A stretch of 64,000 nucleotides of DNA from Sialis fuliginosa. Its lineage: Eukaryota; Arthropoda; Insecta; Megaloptera; Sialidae. Location of the stretch: NCBI GenBank assembly GCA_961205875.1, contig OY540810.1, forward strand, positions 12,028,001 through 12,092,000, given 5' to 3'. Both the position numbers and the translations under genes were made by a program. The first letter of the stretch is position 1; every line of letters begins with the position of its first letter. Of this stretch, positions 11,777 to 24,600 are shown piece after piece. Under the pieces are notes generated by a model. It saw only the letters and a program-made list of their open reading frames with translations. It was not told the origin of the DNA and did no database searches.

Positions 11777-14700
11777 TGTGTAATAAAGTAAGTACATTTA
11801 ACTAATTTAAAATTTTTGTAAAAAATAAATCAAAAATTTAAAAAGTAACAACTTCCTTTACCGTCCAATTTTAATCCAATTTTAATTTATATCTATATAA
11901 AGATGTCCTGAGTGACTAACTTAACGCCAGCTCAAATATCTTGGCCTAGAAACGTGAAATTTGATGTAAGGAATTTTCTGAAATTCAACCCTAGGGTGGG
12001 GGGGATGTTATGTAAAATTCAGGCAAAATACTTTGCTGTTAATATAAAAATACACGTGTATCGCGATTTTTCAAAGTTCAAAAGGGTTAAATATTATTCC
12101 AGATTAACAGTACAAATTAATTAAATTTTATAAATTATGTATATATAAATGTTCATAAAACGAATTCATCGCGGGTGAAAATCGCTATGTAGTTTGATAT
12201 AAATGACAAGCTGTCAGTTTCTAAATTTTAAATAAAATGTTAAATTTACTGTTGTTTGGATGCCATTAACAATAATAATACTAAATTTCACCATTTTAGG
12301 TATTCTAGAAGTAGGTTATAGGTACAGAACATCCATTTAAGTATTATATAGATAATTTACTGCCTTGAATCTTAGATACTACAGTATATAAAAAATGCAA
12401 ATATTTCTAACAGGTACATACGAATTTTTAACAAAAACTTTTATAGAAATTCCTTTACATAATGAGGTAAAGAAATACTTTTTTAAGTAGCATGCTTTCA
12501 CTCCAACTTATAGATGTTATACCGTAAATGTAATATAAGTAATAAATAATAAATGTAATAAGCATGGGTGCTCTTAGAGGGGGGAAACGGGGCCCAAAGG
12601 GTCGTATAAATTGATACATTAAACAAATTTTATTGATGTAGGGGAGATACTCGTACGCAATGAAATGGAAATGTATGTTCTATCGAAACTATCCGAACGA
12701 ATTAATTCAAATTTTGTTATTAGTACCACAAAGTTTCATGAGCTATGTTTGTATTGGCATATATAAGTTTTCATTGTTTGATGTTTTGTATAATATTGCA
12801 TATATTTTAGTCAAAAATTATTTTTCAAATCTTATTTCTATGTAGATGAAGTTTGTTAAATAATTTTAAAGGTTATTTACGCATTGCATCGGACAAATGT
12901 TCATGCATTGAAACGGACGTTTATTTAAATAGTAATGTAGATTGGCTAAAATGTCTTAAATGCTGTTAATAGGCTCAAGTTAAAGGACTGCGGAACTTAT
13001 TTTGCAATAAATGTAATTAAATAAACAATTAGACTTGATAAAACCAAATTTTAGAATTTAGTAATTAATTACTTAGTAATAATACAAATACTAGATTAAA
13101 AATGATTATAGATCTCAAAATATGTGTAATTAAAATTTTGTTTAATTTGAATTAAATTATATTTGATAAGTCCCAATTATGTACTCCAATCCGTTTCATC
13201 ACACCCACTGCCCTTTTCAATGCGAATAGTGTTATAAAATGGACAATTTTTTTTTTTTAAACATGTTATTTACTTATATTCTATTCTTTTTGTGGTAAAA
13301 AGAGATAAAGTTTAAGAAATTCAATTAATTAGAGATATGTTAATTTTTTTTATAATGTTTGCAATTTCAATACAAAAACTCTCCAATCTCCAATGTCCGT
13401 TGAATTGCGTATCTGCTCTACAAATGTAATTTTTCTTTTTAAGCTTTACCCCCACCCCCTGAAAAATTTTCTTTCGGACGTCCCTGTACGTAATTATAAG
13501 TACACATAAATAACTGTGTTTAATTTATAAGCGCGAAAAACTTTCAAACAACGTATTAATTAGCAAATTTGAGATGTTTCTTCAAAAAGTTGTTGATCTT
13601 GACAAGTTTTATGGTTGAATAGATAAATATAAATAATATAGCATGAACTATTATTATATGTAACTATAAAATCATGTAGGCATAACGGTTTTTGACAATT
13701 CTGGTGCCAAGTTCATACGATTTGCAAATTTCAATATCGAATAAAAGTAGCTCATTGCCAAAGAATCTCACGTACAATTTCCTATATAATTATAGGTTTT
13801 ATGTTAATTTTAATGAAACGCCTTCTATTATTTGATTTGTTGATGTTTTTATCAATTAATGCAGTTTTTAACATTGGCAGTTTTCTATTTAAGGAAATCC
13901 GACATTGCAAAATGGACTGTTCCCATGTTATTCGTTTATTAATTTATATGCCCTTGTTCACGGTTTTATGTTTTAAACTGTTTACATGTTTTGGATGGTT
14001 GAATAGTTCAATATTAGTAATAAATGTACAGAATTTTGTTGGTAGTACCTATGCACGCTCCCACACGGGGTATGTACTATGGGCTTCAGAAGTCGTCTGC
14101 CATCCTAAAAGTCAGAATCGCTAATCACACAAATATATATGAGCACTATTAACGAAGAGTAGTTCTTTATCTAGCAAATGAGTTTCAAAATATCTGTCTT
14201 CATTTGGTACATGGAGATATGATTTAAATATTATAATAATTAAATGAATGAAAACTGGTCGACCACTTCTGCATGCGACTCTACGATTTTATGTGCCCAT
14301 AATAGACATACATAGTGAACAAATGCTTCCATCTAGGGTACAGTACGCACCCGTAACAGGCACGAACTTACACTGATATCATGATAAAAATTATAAAGAT
14401 TTTTTTCTCTTATAAACCATTTCAAATATAGTTTTTGGGGAGAAAATGAACAGAACATAAATTATAAATAATAATATACTACACTTTTACCCTGAACATT
14501 TTTTTTCTAATACGCACAGTTTAAAAAAAATTCACTCTAATCTTTTCAGATTTTCGAACTAATTTTCTTTGTGTTTTTTTAGACATTCTTTTTTTCGTGA
14601 ATTTTTATAAACTTTTTTCACACAATTTTCGGCTTATTTTAATTGATTGATTTGGTTTAACGCGATTTTAGAAAATTATGGAACGTATCGCTTACTTTAT

Positions 14701-15150
14701 ACAGTAAGCAAGGTTTTTTTAAGCGATTTTTTAATTTCGATTTACTGTGGAACGTATCTACCTCTTAAAAAAAGACCCTAACGTATTATAATTATATCGA
14801 AAATAACTTTTATATACAAAAAACGAACCATACGTAAACATTATAGCTTGTGTATATTGTATGCATCTTTTTAAATTTCATAATATCTATTCGATCGATG
14901 TAGCCTATCATCTACAAGATGCTGTTTCGAAAAGAATGCCGTAAAAATAAAGTCAAGGCTAAACCACAGCCGTCTAATCTAGTGTCAGGTATTAATGCGT
15001 CTGATATTGGTAATGGTTAGTCCACCAAAACCAGACAATATTAAATATTTTATCGTATAAGTATACACTATACCTACGATGAACTTCATGTCTCAGCGTT
15101 TTTTTGTTTTATTTACTCGTGGCTTCGCTCGCTTAAATATAAATATATAC
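11777..15150. other. AT-rich stretch, no gene recognised
   Basis: Frames at 11912-12124, 12660-12845 and 13801-14124 are open but resemble no protein; the last is hydrophobic because of T-rich sequence. 'GGAACGTATC' occurs twice (14680, 14750). Confidence 0.45.
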
Positions 15151-15310
15151 AGGTTGGTTCGCCAGAATTGAGTGATTATTGCTAACTTTATTTTTATATG
15201 GAGCTAGAAGATCGGATAAATGGGCAAAGTATCAGTATTTTTTCCGGGGGAAAAAAAACAAAAACAATTGAATGTCGACTTTCAGAGATGTATTGAAAAA
15301 TAACGTTTTT

Positions 15311-15800
15311 AGGTTTCCGTAGAAAACTAGGAAACCTTAGTTTCGCCATGTCCGTCATCAAAAATTTTAAGCCGATTAAGATGAAATTTGGTATACGGAT
15401 AACACAAAAACAGAAATGATAAGATTTTTGAAAAACAAATTTTTTTTGGACCCCCTTTCCATAGACTGAAAAGTGAACTCACATTTTTTTTTCACTTACC
15501 CCATTGAGTGGGATGTCATTAGATAGGTCTCCTAAAATGCAACAAAAAAATGTTAAATGATCTTTTGATTTTAACCCTTCAGTCACGATATATTTTCATT
15601 TAAATGTCGTTATCAGAGCGTCCCCTCCCCCTTCTACTTTCTAAACTATCGATGCAAAAAATCTAAAAAAAAATCCAGAATGTAGCTTTTAGTTAGTACT
15701 TTCAATGAAAATTATAACGAACACTGTAGCTAAAATAGTTTATAAAAAAAATTGAAATAACTCTTGTTTATAAATCGTAATGACTACGAAAACCTATCAT
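15311..15800 (+). repeat. 'AGGTTTCCGTA...GTCCGTC' repeat, copy 1
   Basis: It shares 'GACCCCCTTTCCATAGACTG', 'AAAAGTGAACTCACATTTTTTT', 'TAGATAGGTCTCCTAAAATG' and 'GTACTTTCAATGAAAATTATAACG' with 16475-16830. It is preceded at 15151 by an 'ACAGGTTGGTTCGCCAGAATTGAGTG' segment, also found diverged at 27926. Confidence 0.55.
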
Positions 15801-16474
15801 GTGCGTGCCCAACACGCACTTGACCTTTTTATTTATTTTAAATGGAATACTCTGTATATTATTATTGGATTTTATAATTTTTTTTTTTTTTTGGAGGTCG
15901 ATCCACCGGGTTTATCCGGGCCTAATTCTCACACAATATAAAACAAAAAATTATAAAAAAAACTTTACCTACTCCACTGATGTAAAGATGATGCGTACTT
16001 GTTTTTGCAATATTAATTAATGAAATAATTGAATTATAATAACACGGAAAACAGATCTGATCATTTGTTTTACTACATTTAATTGTAAAAAAAATAATGG
16101 CAATTAATAATACTGAAACACATACTTGCAAAATATGTGTACGACGTACGTATGTATATATTCTTCTTATTATTTATAATTCTTACACGGTGCATCAAGA
16201 CTTATCAGTTTTTTATTTGACCTTACAGTTATTGCGTTTTGAGAAATAATTGGCATTCGTTGCAGTAGTTAAAAGTGATAAGAACAGCAGTGAAAAATCA
16301 TAGAAAAACTAGTTTTTTTTTAATTGAATTCTTTGCCAACAATTTTTTATTCATATATTACATCACTTTTTTGTTTTGTTTATTAATTAGTTGTTAAAAA
16401 ATTCGCTTTGATTAAAAAAATATTTTATGTCTTGTAATTTATTTTTGTCGCGTTAAACGAAACGTATGATTTTT

Positions 16475-17090
16475 AAGGTTCCGTATAAAACTAGGAACCA
16501 TTATTGTTTTGTTCTGTCCGTCTGTCTGCCTGTCTGTATGTCACAGCCCTCCCATTCTCTCATTTACAGGTATTACCTATTAAGATGAAATTTGATATAC
16601 GGACGTAGATTATGATGACCTAAAAACAGAAATGATTTTGGGAAATGGTCTCATAGACTGAAAAATGTACTCAACTTTTTTATTTTAATTAGTACTTTCA
16701 ATGACAATTATAACGAACACTGTCAAAATTTTTTGGACCCCCCTCACATAGACTGAAAAGTGAACTCACATTTTTTTCCACTTACCCAATTGAGTGTCTT
16801 TAGATAGGTCTCTTAAAATGCAACAAAAAATGTTAGGTTTTGATGATCGTGAGTCTGTCAGTATCAAAATACGCCGTATCTTTTAATTGCATTGAGTTAG
16901 AAAAATAAGGTTGTAGACCAGTATCTGCCAAAATTTTTTTTTCCGGCACACTTGGAATTTTTCGAGGATCACTACTATGCCAGTTACTGCTGTAGACCAT
17001 AGTATTTGATATTAATTTCAATTTTGACACCTCTAACCGTTCCTGAAAAAAGGGTATTAACGGACATACAGACGGACAACAAAGTGATCC
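16475..17090 (+). repeat. 'AAGGTTCCGTA...GTCCGTCTG' repeat, copy 2 (rearranged)
   Basis: It has the same blocks as 15311-15800 but in partly different order, with an added (GTCT)n run. The minus frame at 16833-17030 is a shadow. Confidence 0.5.
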
Positions 17091-17139
17091 TATAAGGATT
17101 TAATTTTTTAGTTATACATTCTAAAATATCATCCTTACA

Positions 17140-17650
17140 TATTATAAAACACATCGTCTCTTTGTCTGTATGTCTGTCCCTTGATCCCTTGTGTGCTTAA
17201 CATTCGTGAACCACTTATCCGATTTATGTTTTTTTTTAATTCATAGATATGTTCTTTGCTCAGGTTTTAGTATATATTTTGTTACGTTAGGTAACATAAG
17301 GAATAAACAGACGATAAGTAAATCAAAGTTTGCCGCCAATGCACTCTTTGCAATACGCTGCTAAGGGCCAATCCACACTATCGTGCCGGTCTCGCTCCAG
17401 TCAAATATTCAGTATAATAAACACTGTATTGGAGGGTGACTGGAACGTTTATTGTTTATTTCTATTTGATTGGAGCGAGACCGGACCGGGACCGGCACAA
17501 TAATGTGAATCGACCCTAAACCGTTAAATATTGAACTATATAATTTACCTAATAAAGAATTGCGTAGAATCAAAAGATCTAAAATAAACTGCGCGATATA
17601 TATATATATATCTAACGTTTATAGTTAAGCGAGCAAAACTGCGGGAACAG
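17140..17650 (+). mobile_element. Helitron-like element, family 2, interrupted by a MITE
   Basis: The left part to 17364 and right part from 17520 ('ACCGTTAAATATTGAAC...TAAAGAATTG') match the 63-kb copy; the sequence between is the 152-bp MITE at 17365-17516. Confidence 0.62.
17365..17516. mobile_element. TAA-TSD MITE (PIF/Harbinger-like), 'GGTCTCGCTCC' family
   Basis: The TIRs are GGGCCAATCCACACTATCGT and its inverted partner ending TGTGAATCGACCC. TAA flanks both sides (17362-17364, 17517-17519). The other Helitron family 2 copies (42955, 63645) give the empty site 'GCCTAAAC'. Confidence 0.75.
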
Positions 17651-18022
17651 CTAGATGTTACAATAAATTTGATAAATTATGTACCTATGTGGTTCATATT
17701 TTTATTAATATTAATTTCGAATAACTGTTTGAATTACAGTCATTATACTTTTACGAAATAATAATATTTTCATAACACGCATTTAAAATCTTGAAGCGTA
17801 TACTAGTATTATTTAATTTGTAACATTGTCAAATACTGGATTTCTGTGATATAGTCCAGTGCATTCAAAACAATAATAATGTCCGAAAATGTCACAGGCC
17901 GTGAAAAGTGTAACACCATCTAGCGGAAATTAGTGTTAGCTAATCTTGAAATATAAAATATACTTTACAGTTTGATTTTTACACAACAGATCGTTTTGGC
18001 TTTAAAGCGTTCACAGACAGAC

Positions 18023-18166
18023 CAGTGGCGTAGTAACCCCGAAATATTCAGTGTTCTAAAAAAACGTATGTTTTGAGAAAACATCAGTTCAAAATACCTT
18101 CAAAAAATTTAAGTAACTCATATGTATTTATCCCCCCCCCCGAAAATTTTTCTTACTATGCCACTG
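18023..18166. mobile_element. hAT-like MITE, CAGTGGCGTAG family
   Basis: CAGTGGCGTAGTAA...TTACTATGCCACTG with a perfect 8-bp TSD AGACAGAC (18015-18022, 18167-18174). It contains a C-run at 18132-18141. Confidence 0.78.
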
Positions 18167-18194
18167 AGACAGACAGACCGATAAACACATATTA

Positions 18195-18450
18195 ACACAA
18201 TTTAAATTGAACAGTTTGAAGTTTTTTTTTTTTTTATTAATTGACTTCAATTCGACAATATGTATATTTTATGTATGTTTGGGCATAATTCCGACAAATA
18301 TGCACCAGTTTGCACGATTTTTTATTTGTTCGAAAAAGTATACTCCCGAGGTGGTCTCATATAAATTTTATCAAAATCTGACCATGAACTTAGAAGATAC
18401 GCTACTCAAAAGAGAAAAATAAAAAACTTTTTAAGAAAAAAATAAAGTCG
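18195..18450 (+). repeat. 'AACCGACTTC' repeat, copy 2 (degenerate)
   Basis: Shared blocks are 'TTCAATTCGACAATATGTATATTTTATGTATG' and 'GAAGATACGCTACTCAAAAG'. The 71-codon frame at 18207-18422 is a shadow. Confidence 0.55.
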
Positions 18451-19363
18451 ATTTAAAAAAAAGAACAACCTAAAAACACTGAAAAGTATATACTTAATAA
18501 TTAAAGTTAACAGTTTTTGAAGTCGAAGCCAAACAAATAATAAACTTTTTAATGAATAAAAAAATAAAACTGACTTCAGAAACTGTTAAATTTAAATATT
18601 ATACATTTTTCAGTATTTTTTGAAGTTAGTTTTATTTTTTTCTTAATATAAAAAGTTTCTATTGTTTATATTAATAGTATGATTGTGATATTTTTATTTT
18701 GAAACTTATGTTAAACTTGTGTTAGTAGCCTGCATCCATATTGTAATTTTATTTTCTCACAATTAGAGTTTTTCATGGAACTTTTTTTGGATAATACAAT
18801 TTAAATACTTTTATAATTCCGGATGTTCAATTGATGTGATATTCTAATAATACGTGTCCATCCGTCCTGTATTTGAATAAAAACATAATTTGATTTATAA
18901 TAGTACCTACCTATTGTCAGAGGGGGAATAGACGTTTTTAGAAGCAAAAATACGTTTTATATTTATTTTGATATTGATCTATTGTCTAAAATAAATAATT
19001 AATAATAATATTAATATTATATATATTTTTATGGGGGTTATTGGGGACACCCGTAGTGTCCCCAATGATCCCACTGAATTAAATTCTGATTTAAGGGACA
19101 GCTTGTATACATCTCGAAGCTGGAAATTATCTTATTCACTTTTTTATTGTTCCCTTATTGTTAAAATTAAATTTTTTTGGTAATATCTATTTAACGGTTC
19201 ATTTTACAATAAAAACAGTAATAAATAATATTAAAAATAATTTAATTCCCTACAAAAATAGTAATACGTATTTTTTTCATATTACAATGAAACAATACAA
19301 CGACTAACAAACAAACAAAATATTTTTTTCTAATTATTTTCTGATTTGGTATACCTACACCTC
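18451..19363. other. AT-rich stretch with one perfect hairpin
   Basis: ATTGGGGACAC/GTGTCCCCAAT with loop CCGTA lies at 19040-19066. No gene. Confidence 0.45.
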
Positions 19364-19901
19364 TATAAGATACTGTTACCAGTCTTGGCCGCCTTGAGAG
19401 CAAAATATACTGTTTTTTGAGAATTGATTGACTTCTATTTTGTAATTCTCATGAACTCATGTTTCTAATTAAATAAGTACCTCTTTATAAATCAATTTAA
19501 TTACCAAAGTCCGCAAACATAGTTTGTTTATAAATTATAGCCTTATATTTTGTTTATGTTTTTTTCTCCAGTAATGGGTAGCTAGTGATGGACACTTGCT
19601 AATGATAAGTACTACGACACAAAAATAAAATAAAGAATGGTAAAATTTGAAACAATGTAAAGCAGATGCTATGATAATTAATAAATAGATTACACTAATA
19701 ATTAGTTTAAATGTCTACCATTTTGACACCCATTGGTCATCAATTTAAGCTGTTTTACAGTTATTTATTTATAGATTATGATTCAGTAATGAGAGTATGT
19801 AATCAAATTTCAACAAATATTTATAATTTAGTATACGTATTTAAATAAACAAGTATCCAATACTGGGGTATGATCCAAGACTGGTACCAATACCTTATGT
19901 A
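19364..19901. mobile_element. Palindromic 'ACCAGTCTTGG' MITE, copy a
   Basis: TATAAGATACTGTTACCAGTCTTGG at the left and CCAAGACTGGTACCAATACCTTATGTA at the right are inverted. The interior (e.g. 'CACTTGCTAATGATAAGTACTACGACAC') is shared with the other copies. TA flanks are possible. Confidence 0.65.
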
Positions 19902-21373
19902 CAACACTAAAATGTCTAACAATAAGTTAAATTATATTTTATGGGTTAAAATTAAGAAAATATCAGTTTCAACTCCCGTAAGTTGGAACGATTAAAATGT
20001 CATAAAAGTCAATGAGCGCGCCCGTAGCGGTCCTTCTGATCACAGTTAGCCATGGCGAGGTTAGAAGAAGCGCACGAACAATTAGTCAAAGTGTTCTAGA
20101 TCATACATAGTGTGTAAATGACATTGTGATAAATAGGGCACGATCGTAGCGGGCCTTGCCTTCTTTCGTTTCGGTTTTTGGTTCTGTTTACTGTTTTAAA
20201 TGCGAGTTAATGTTATTGTTTTGTTTTGATATCATGTTTATTATACACTTTTTTTAATGTACCCACTTAATATTACTTGTGATGAGAGTTGTAGTTTTTG
20301 TGGCGCCTTTGAGCAGATATTTTAGGAACTATCTATTTTACGATTAAATTTTTCAAAAAAAAAAAAAAAATCTTAAATAAACTGCAAACCTATTTTTATA
20401 TATTTCTAGTTATCCGATTTGGCTGTGTTTGAATAGGGTTCTATTCTGATAAAAGATGGAGTGAATTTAAAAGGATTGCTGTTAATTTATTACGTATTGC
20501 GATCTGTATCATATTGCTGTCGTGTAAAAATAGGCAAAAATGGATAAATTGAAATTTGTTTATATTTTTATGACAGAAAATTAAAACCAATCGATATTAA
20601 ATTAAGTAAATATGGAGCCTGTAATAGTCTCTTTCAGAAAATGTGATCTTTTAAGTGGGTTACTAAAGAAATTTAAGATATAATTGTAATTTTATCTAAT
20701 ACGAAACAAAATGTTAGTACGATAATAGAACACACATCCAAGCATGCAGAGTATTGCAGAGCCTGCTTGTGGTGTGCAATAAAGGAATGTTTTTGCAATT
20801 GATATTCTATTATACATTTAAAACAATTGAATCTATCCCCGTGGTGACGTCAATTATTGCGCAAACGCTGATTCGTCAAGGAGCTACTGAGTTTACCTTT
20901 ACCTTTTACTTTACATACCTTGGTTCATATCTTAATCACAAAATATGTCATTTCAGTTAAAAAAACACAAATTTTATGTATGTGCATATATTTCATTTTA
21001 ACATACCAAATAATTTTAGTGTTTGGAATGCGAACAATGTTGAATTTAATGGTTTGATTTATTAGTATGCAGAGTGTTTGTGTATGTATATATGTGTGTG
21101 TGTGTGTGTATAAGTGAGTAAAACGTGACGAACTACACGATGCAGGATAGTAGTAATTTAGTAAACTGTAATTGTAACACGTAACAGGATGAATTCGAAA
21201 AACTAATTTTTAATGAAGATAAACTAGAGCATATGCATACATTTTGTTTATAGATGCAATGCAGTTTTTAAAAATAAGAAATAAACATTTGTCAACTGCG
21301 ATCGAACTTTGTGTTTTAGTGTCCCCTACCGTAGATTAAATTCTTTAGTAAAGTTGAGAATCAATTTAAATTA
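19902..21373. other. Unassigned stretch with a small GC-rich island
   Basis: 20005-20180 is clearly more GC-rich than its surroundings and contains GTTAGCCATGGCG, a good start context with only 15 codons. An A-run lies at 20355-20370 and a (TG)n microsatellite at 21089-21108. The 68-codon frame at 20754-20960 is not recognised. Confidence 0.4.
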
Positions 21374-21660
21374 TCCATACTAATATTATAAATGCGAATG
21401 TCTGTTTGTTACCTTTTGACGGCTAAACCAATAAGTCGATCTTGATGAAATTCGGCAAGGTGATAACTTGCATCCTGAGGAAGGACATAGGCTACTTTCT
21501 AAACCTTTTTTTTTTTTTATTTAACATTTTGGGGTATGAACAAATTTTCTACATATTTTTTTTACCTCTATATAAACAAGTTTTTAGAGGTTTTAATTTT
21601 GACCGGATTACTATATTCATGTTTCTAGGTCCAATAGTTTGGGCTGTACGTTGATGAATC
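21374..21660 (+). mobile_element. Helitron-like element, 5' part, 3' end degenerate
   Basis: It starts TCCATACTAATATTATAAATGCG after an A. It contains the ACCTTTTGACGGCTAAACC and GATGAAGGACATAGGCTAC-type blocks. No CTAG tail is recognisable. The 70-codon frame at 21442-21654 is a shadow. Confidence 0.6.
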
Positions 21661-24600
21661 AGTCAGTCAATGGGGTCAATGAGGACAAACCTTTTTATAT
21701 ATTTGGATAAAAAATAACAATAATTTTTCATACATATAAAACGTGCAGAAAATTGATATCAATCATAACAAATAAAACGTATTTATTTTTAAACTGAATA
21801 CAAAAAATCAATAACAACCTACCCTTTAAAAAACAACGTTAAAAAATACAGTGAGTGGTTGACAGGGATAACTACTAATCCTTGAATTTCAACAACAAAC
21901 TTAAGTATTTGAATAAAACGTAAAATAAAAATACACAGATATTGAAATAAGAAAATAACTAGCAGTTAACAGAGATGTAAACATGTTGATATGAAAGTGT
22001 TTGTGAATTTCGTTAATGCAGGTCGGGTACAAGTCTTCATTATTGTTTCTTTATTTACCGTTTTTATATATACACATAATATAACAATTACCTACTTATT
22101 ATCAGTTTGTGTATAATTAAATGTACAATTTACCTACTTACATAATATGTGGATATAATAGGGTATTTGACACTATTAATAAGAAAGACTAAAATGTAAA
22201 TAGTGTAGAATATATTATTATTATTTACAATCAAGTGTTTTTTTACGTGAAATAAGTCAGTATTTTAATTATAAACCAGGGCCGTAACTAAAGGCTTTGG
22301 GATCCCGAGGCAGTAAGTGATCGAAGGACCCTTATAAAAATTGTGTTGAACAATTTTCATGTATGCAACTATTTTCGAAAAAAAAGTTTTTCAATAAAAA
22401 TATGAAGGCTTTCAAATTTTAATTATTTTTTTTATAAACAATTAAAACTACACTAGAGAAAAATTAAAAAAAAAACAGAAAAACAATGATGAGGTTGTTT
22501 TAATGTTTTTAAACCTTGTTGATTTCATTAAAAAATGTAAACAAAACTATCTTTATTTTAAATTTCAATTTTTTACGTCCAATAGTTAGAGAAAATTGCC
22601 TGTGATAGACAGACTGACGGACACCAATGTAATTTCATTAGTGTTTTGTTTTCACGAAACACTAAAAATGCATTTTTTTTCGTTATGAATTTCTCTATAA
22701 AACTTACTATTTGAAAATCTTATATTTTATTACATAACCTAAAGAAAATAAAAACCAAAACCATTAATATTTTTTTATGTTTGCCAAGTTTCAATTCATT
22801 TATTCAATACGACTAAAAAACACATTTAAAAATAAAAATTTACTCGCCACACTGGACCCCCAAACTAGAGCCCTATAACCCCCCCCCCCCCCTTCATAAT
22901 TTTAGTACGTTACTAATTATTGCCATTTATTTCAATACTACCATGGGGTGAAATCATCCCCAAAATATTAAGAAAAATGAAACTATTTTTCTAAAATTCC
23001 GAAAAAATATTTTAAGTGCTTGAAGTTCATTGAAAATGTAGAATATAATAATATAATTATATTAGTCCCGATGAGAAAACAACCTCTACGAGGGGTAAAA
23101 CCACCCCTAATCAGAAGGAGATAATGAAAAAACTTAAAAATTATAAATAAATAAGATAAATGATTTCATAACTAGTGGTATTTTCGATTTTTTAATATTT
23201 TTTTTTCAACCCCTTAATAGGGGTAATTTCTTGAAGTTTTCAAAAAATGAAAAGTGATGCTCACTTTGGTTTTCAATGAGTAATTTGGTACCTGTAACAT
23301 ACTTTTATATTTTTTCCCAGATCGCTAGCGAGGTCCAAAAAATAGGCTAATCATTAACTTTTCTATAAGTCTTCTTACTAAATCATTGAAATATTAATTG
23401 CCTTTGAAAGATTAATAAGGATTTTAAGTAAGTAAATAAATATGATTTATTTAATAGCAATATCTCAGCCAAAAACGAACGGAAACATTTGAGTCTGCTA
23501 TTAATAAATACTAGTATGAATGTATGTATGTATGTATATATCTAACGAATGTGCTGATACGTCAAGTTAACATAAGGTCTATCTCAAATTAGTTTATATC
23601 TTTCCTTATGCAAGGCGGAAATTGCCTGTAATTTATAAACCTATAAGAGATTTGGAATGAAAAATCATTCGTATATTTTTAACTTGATAAATATGTTTAT
23701 TATATAGAAATTGATTGATATATCTATATAAAATGATATCTGTATAGTGTATGTATATAAAAAAACCGTACCGGAAGTCATTATTTATTTTAATTGTTTC
23801 TTATACTTGATTATATACCTATACGAAACAAATATAATATAAATTAACTTATGTTTTTAGAAAAAAAGAATAATTATTTATTGAATATACAATATTATCC
23901 CAAGATTGGTTAAAAACAAATAAAATGTGCTAATTGCACTTTTTGTTTGTTAAAGCAGTATTGCGGTCCGACGTCTAAAATTTTAAGCATATTTCAGGAT
24001 TTGTTCGTAACAAAATAAAATATAATATTTTCAGTCTTTTTATATGTTTTTATTCGTATTTTAAATTATACACAAAAAATTTTTGTAGTAAATTTTATAA
24101 TAGGTACTTTGTGTTTTTTGGGGTCAATGCGTACTCCTCGGAAAAAAGGTGGGTGGGCGGTGAGAAACACATCTCCATTTGTAGGGATTTGAAACAAAAG
24201 AATCAAATTTATTTTATTTTATAGACTTGTCTCTATCATATTACCTAGAATTAGACATTTATATTAATAAATAACAAAATTATAGACTTGTAAAAAGAAA
24301 TGCAAAAATCGTGTTTTTTTTTTCGTTGAAAATAAGAAAAAAAAGAAATTATTAATAAAAATAAATAATTTTAGGTAATACGATAACTATTAGTGTGTAA
24401 AATTTCAGTTCTGCTTCCCACTAACCGAATAAAGGTAGTTTCGAGAAAAACGCATTTAAAGATTTAGTAACAGATGTTACACTAACACGGCCCGTGCTTT
24501 TCTATATGTATCGTAAATAATTTGAATTTCGGTTTATAATTTTTATAGTGTATTGTCAATATATTTTTAAAATATATATTAAAAAAATTGAAAATTTTAA

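Noticed and set aside
13801-14124. Open frame of 107 codons, hydrophobic
   Set aside because: T-rich codons explain the hydrophobicity. There is no known motif, no splice context and no composition change from the flanks.
22278-22910. hAT element starting CAGGGCCGTAACTAAAGGC
   Set aside because: No inverted right end or target duplication could be found; only an orphan end is noted.
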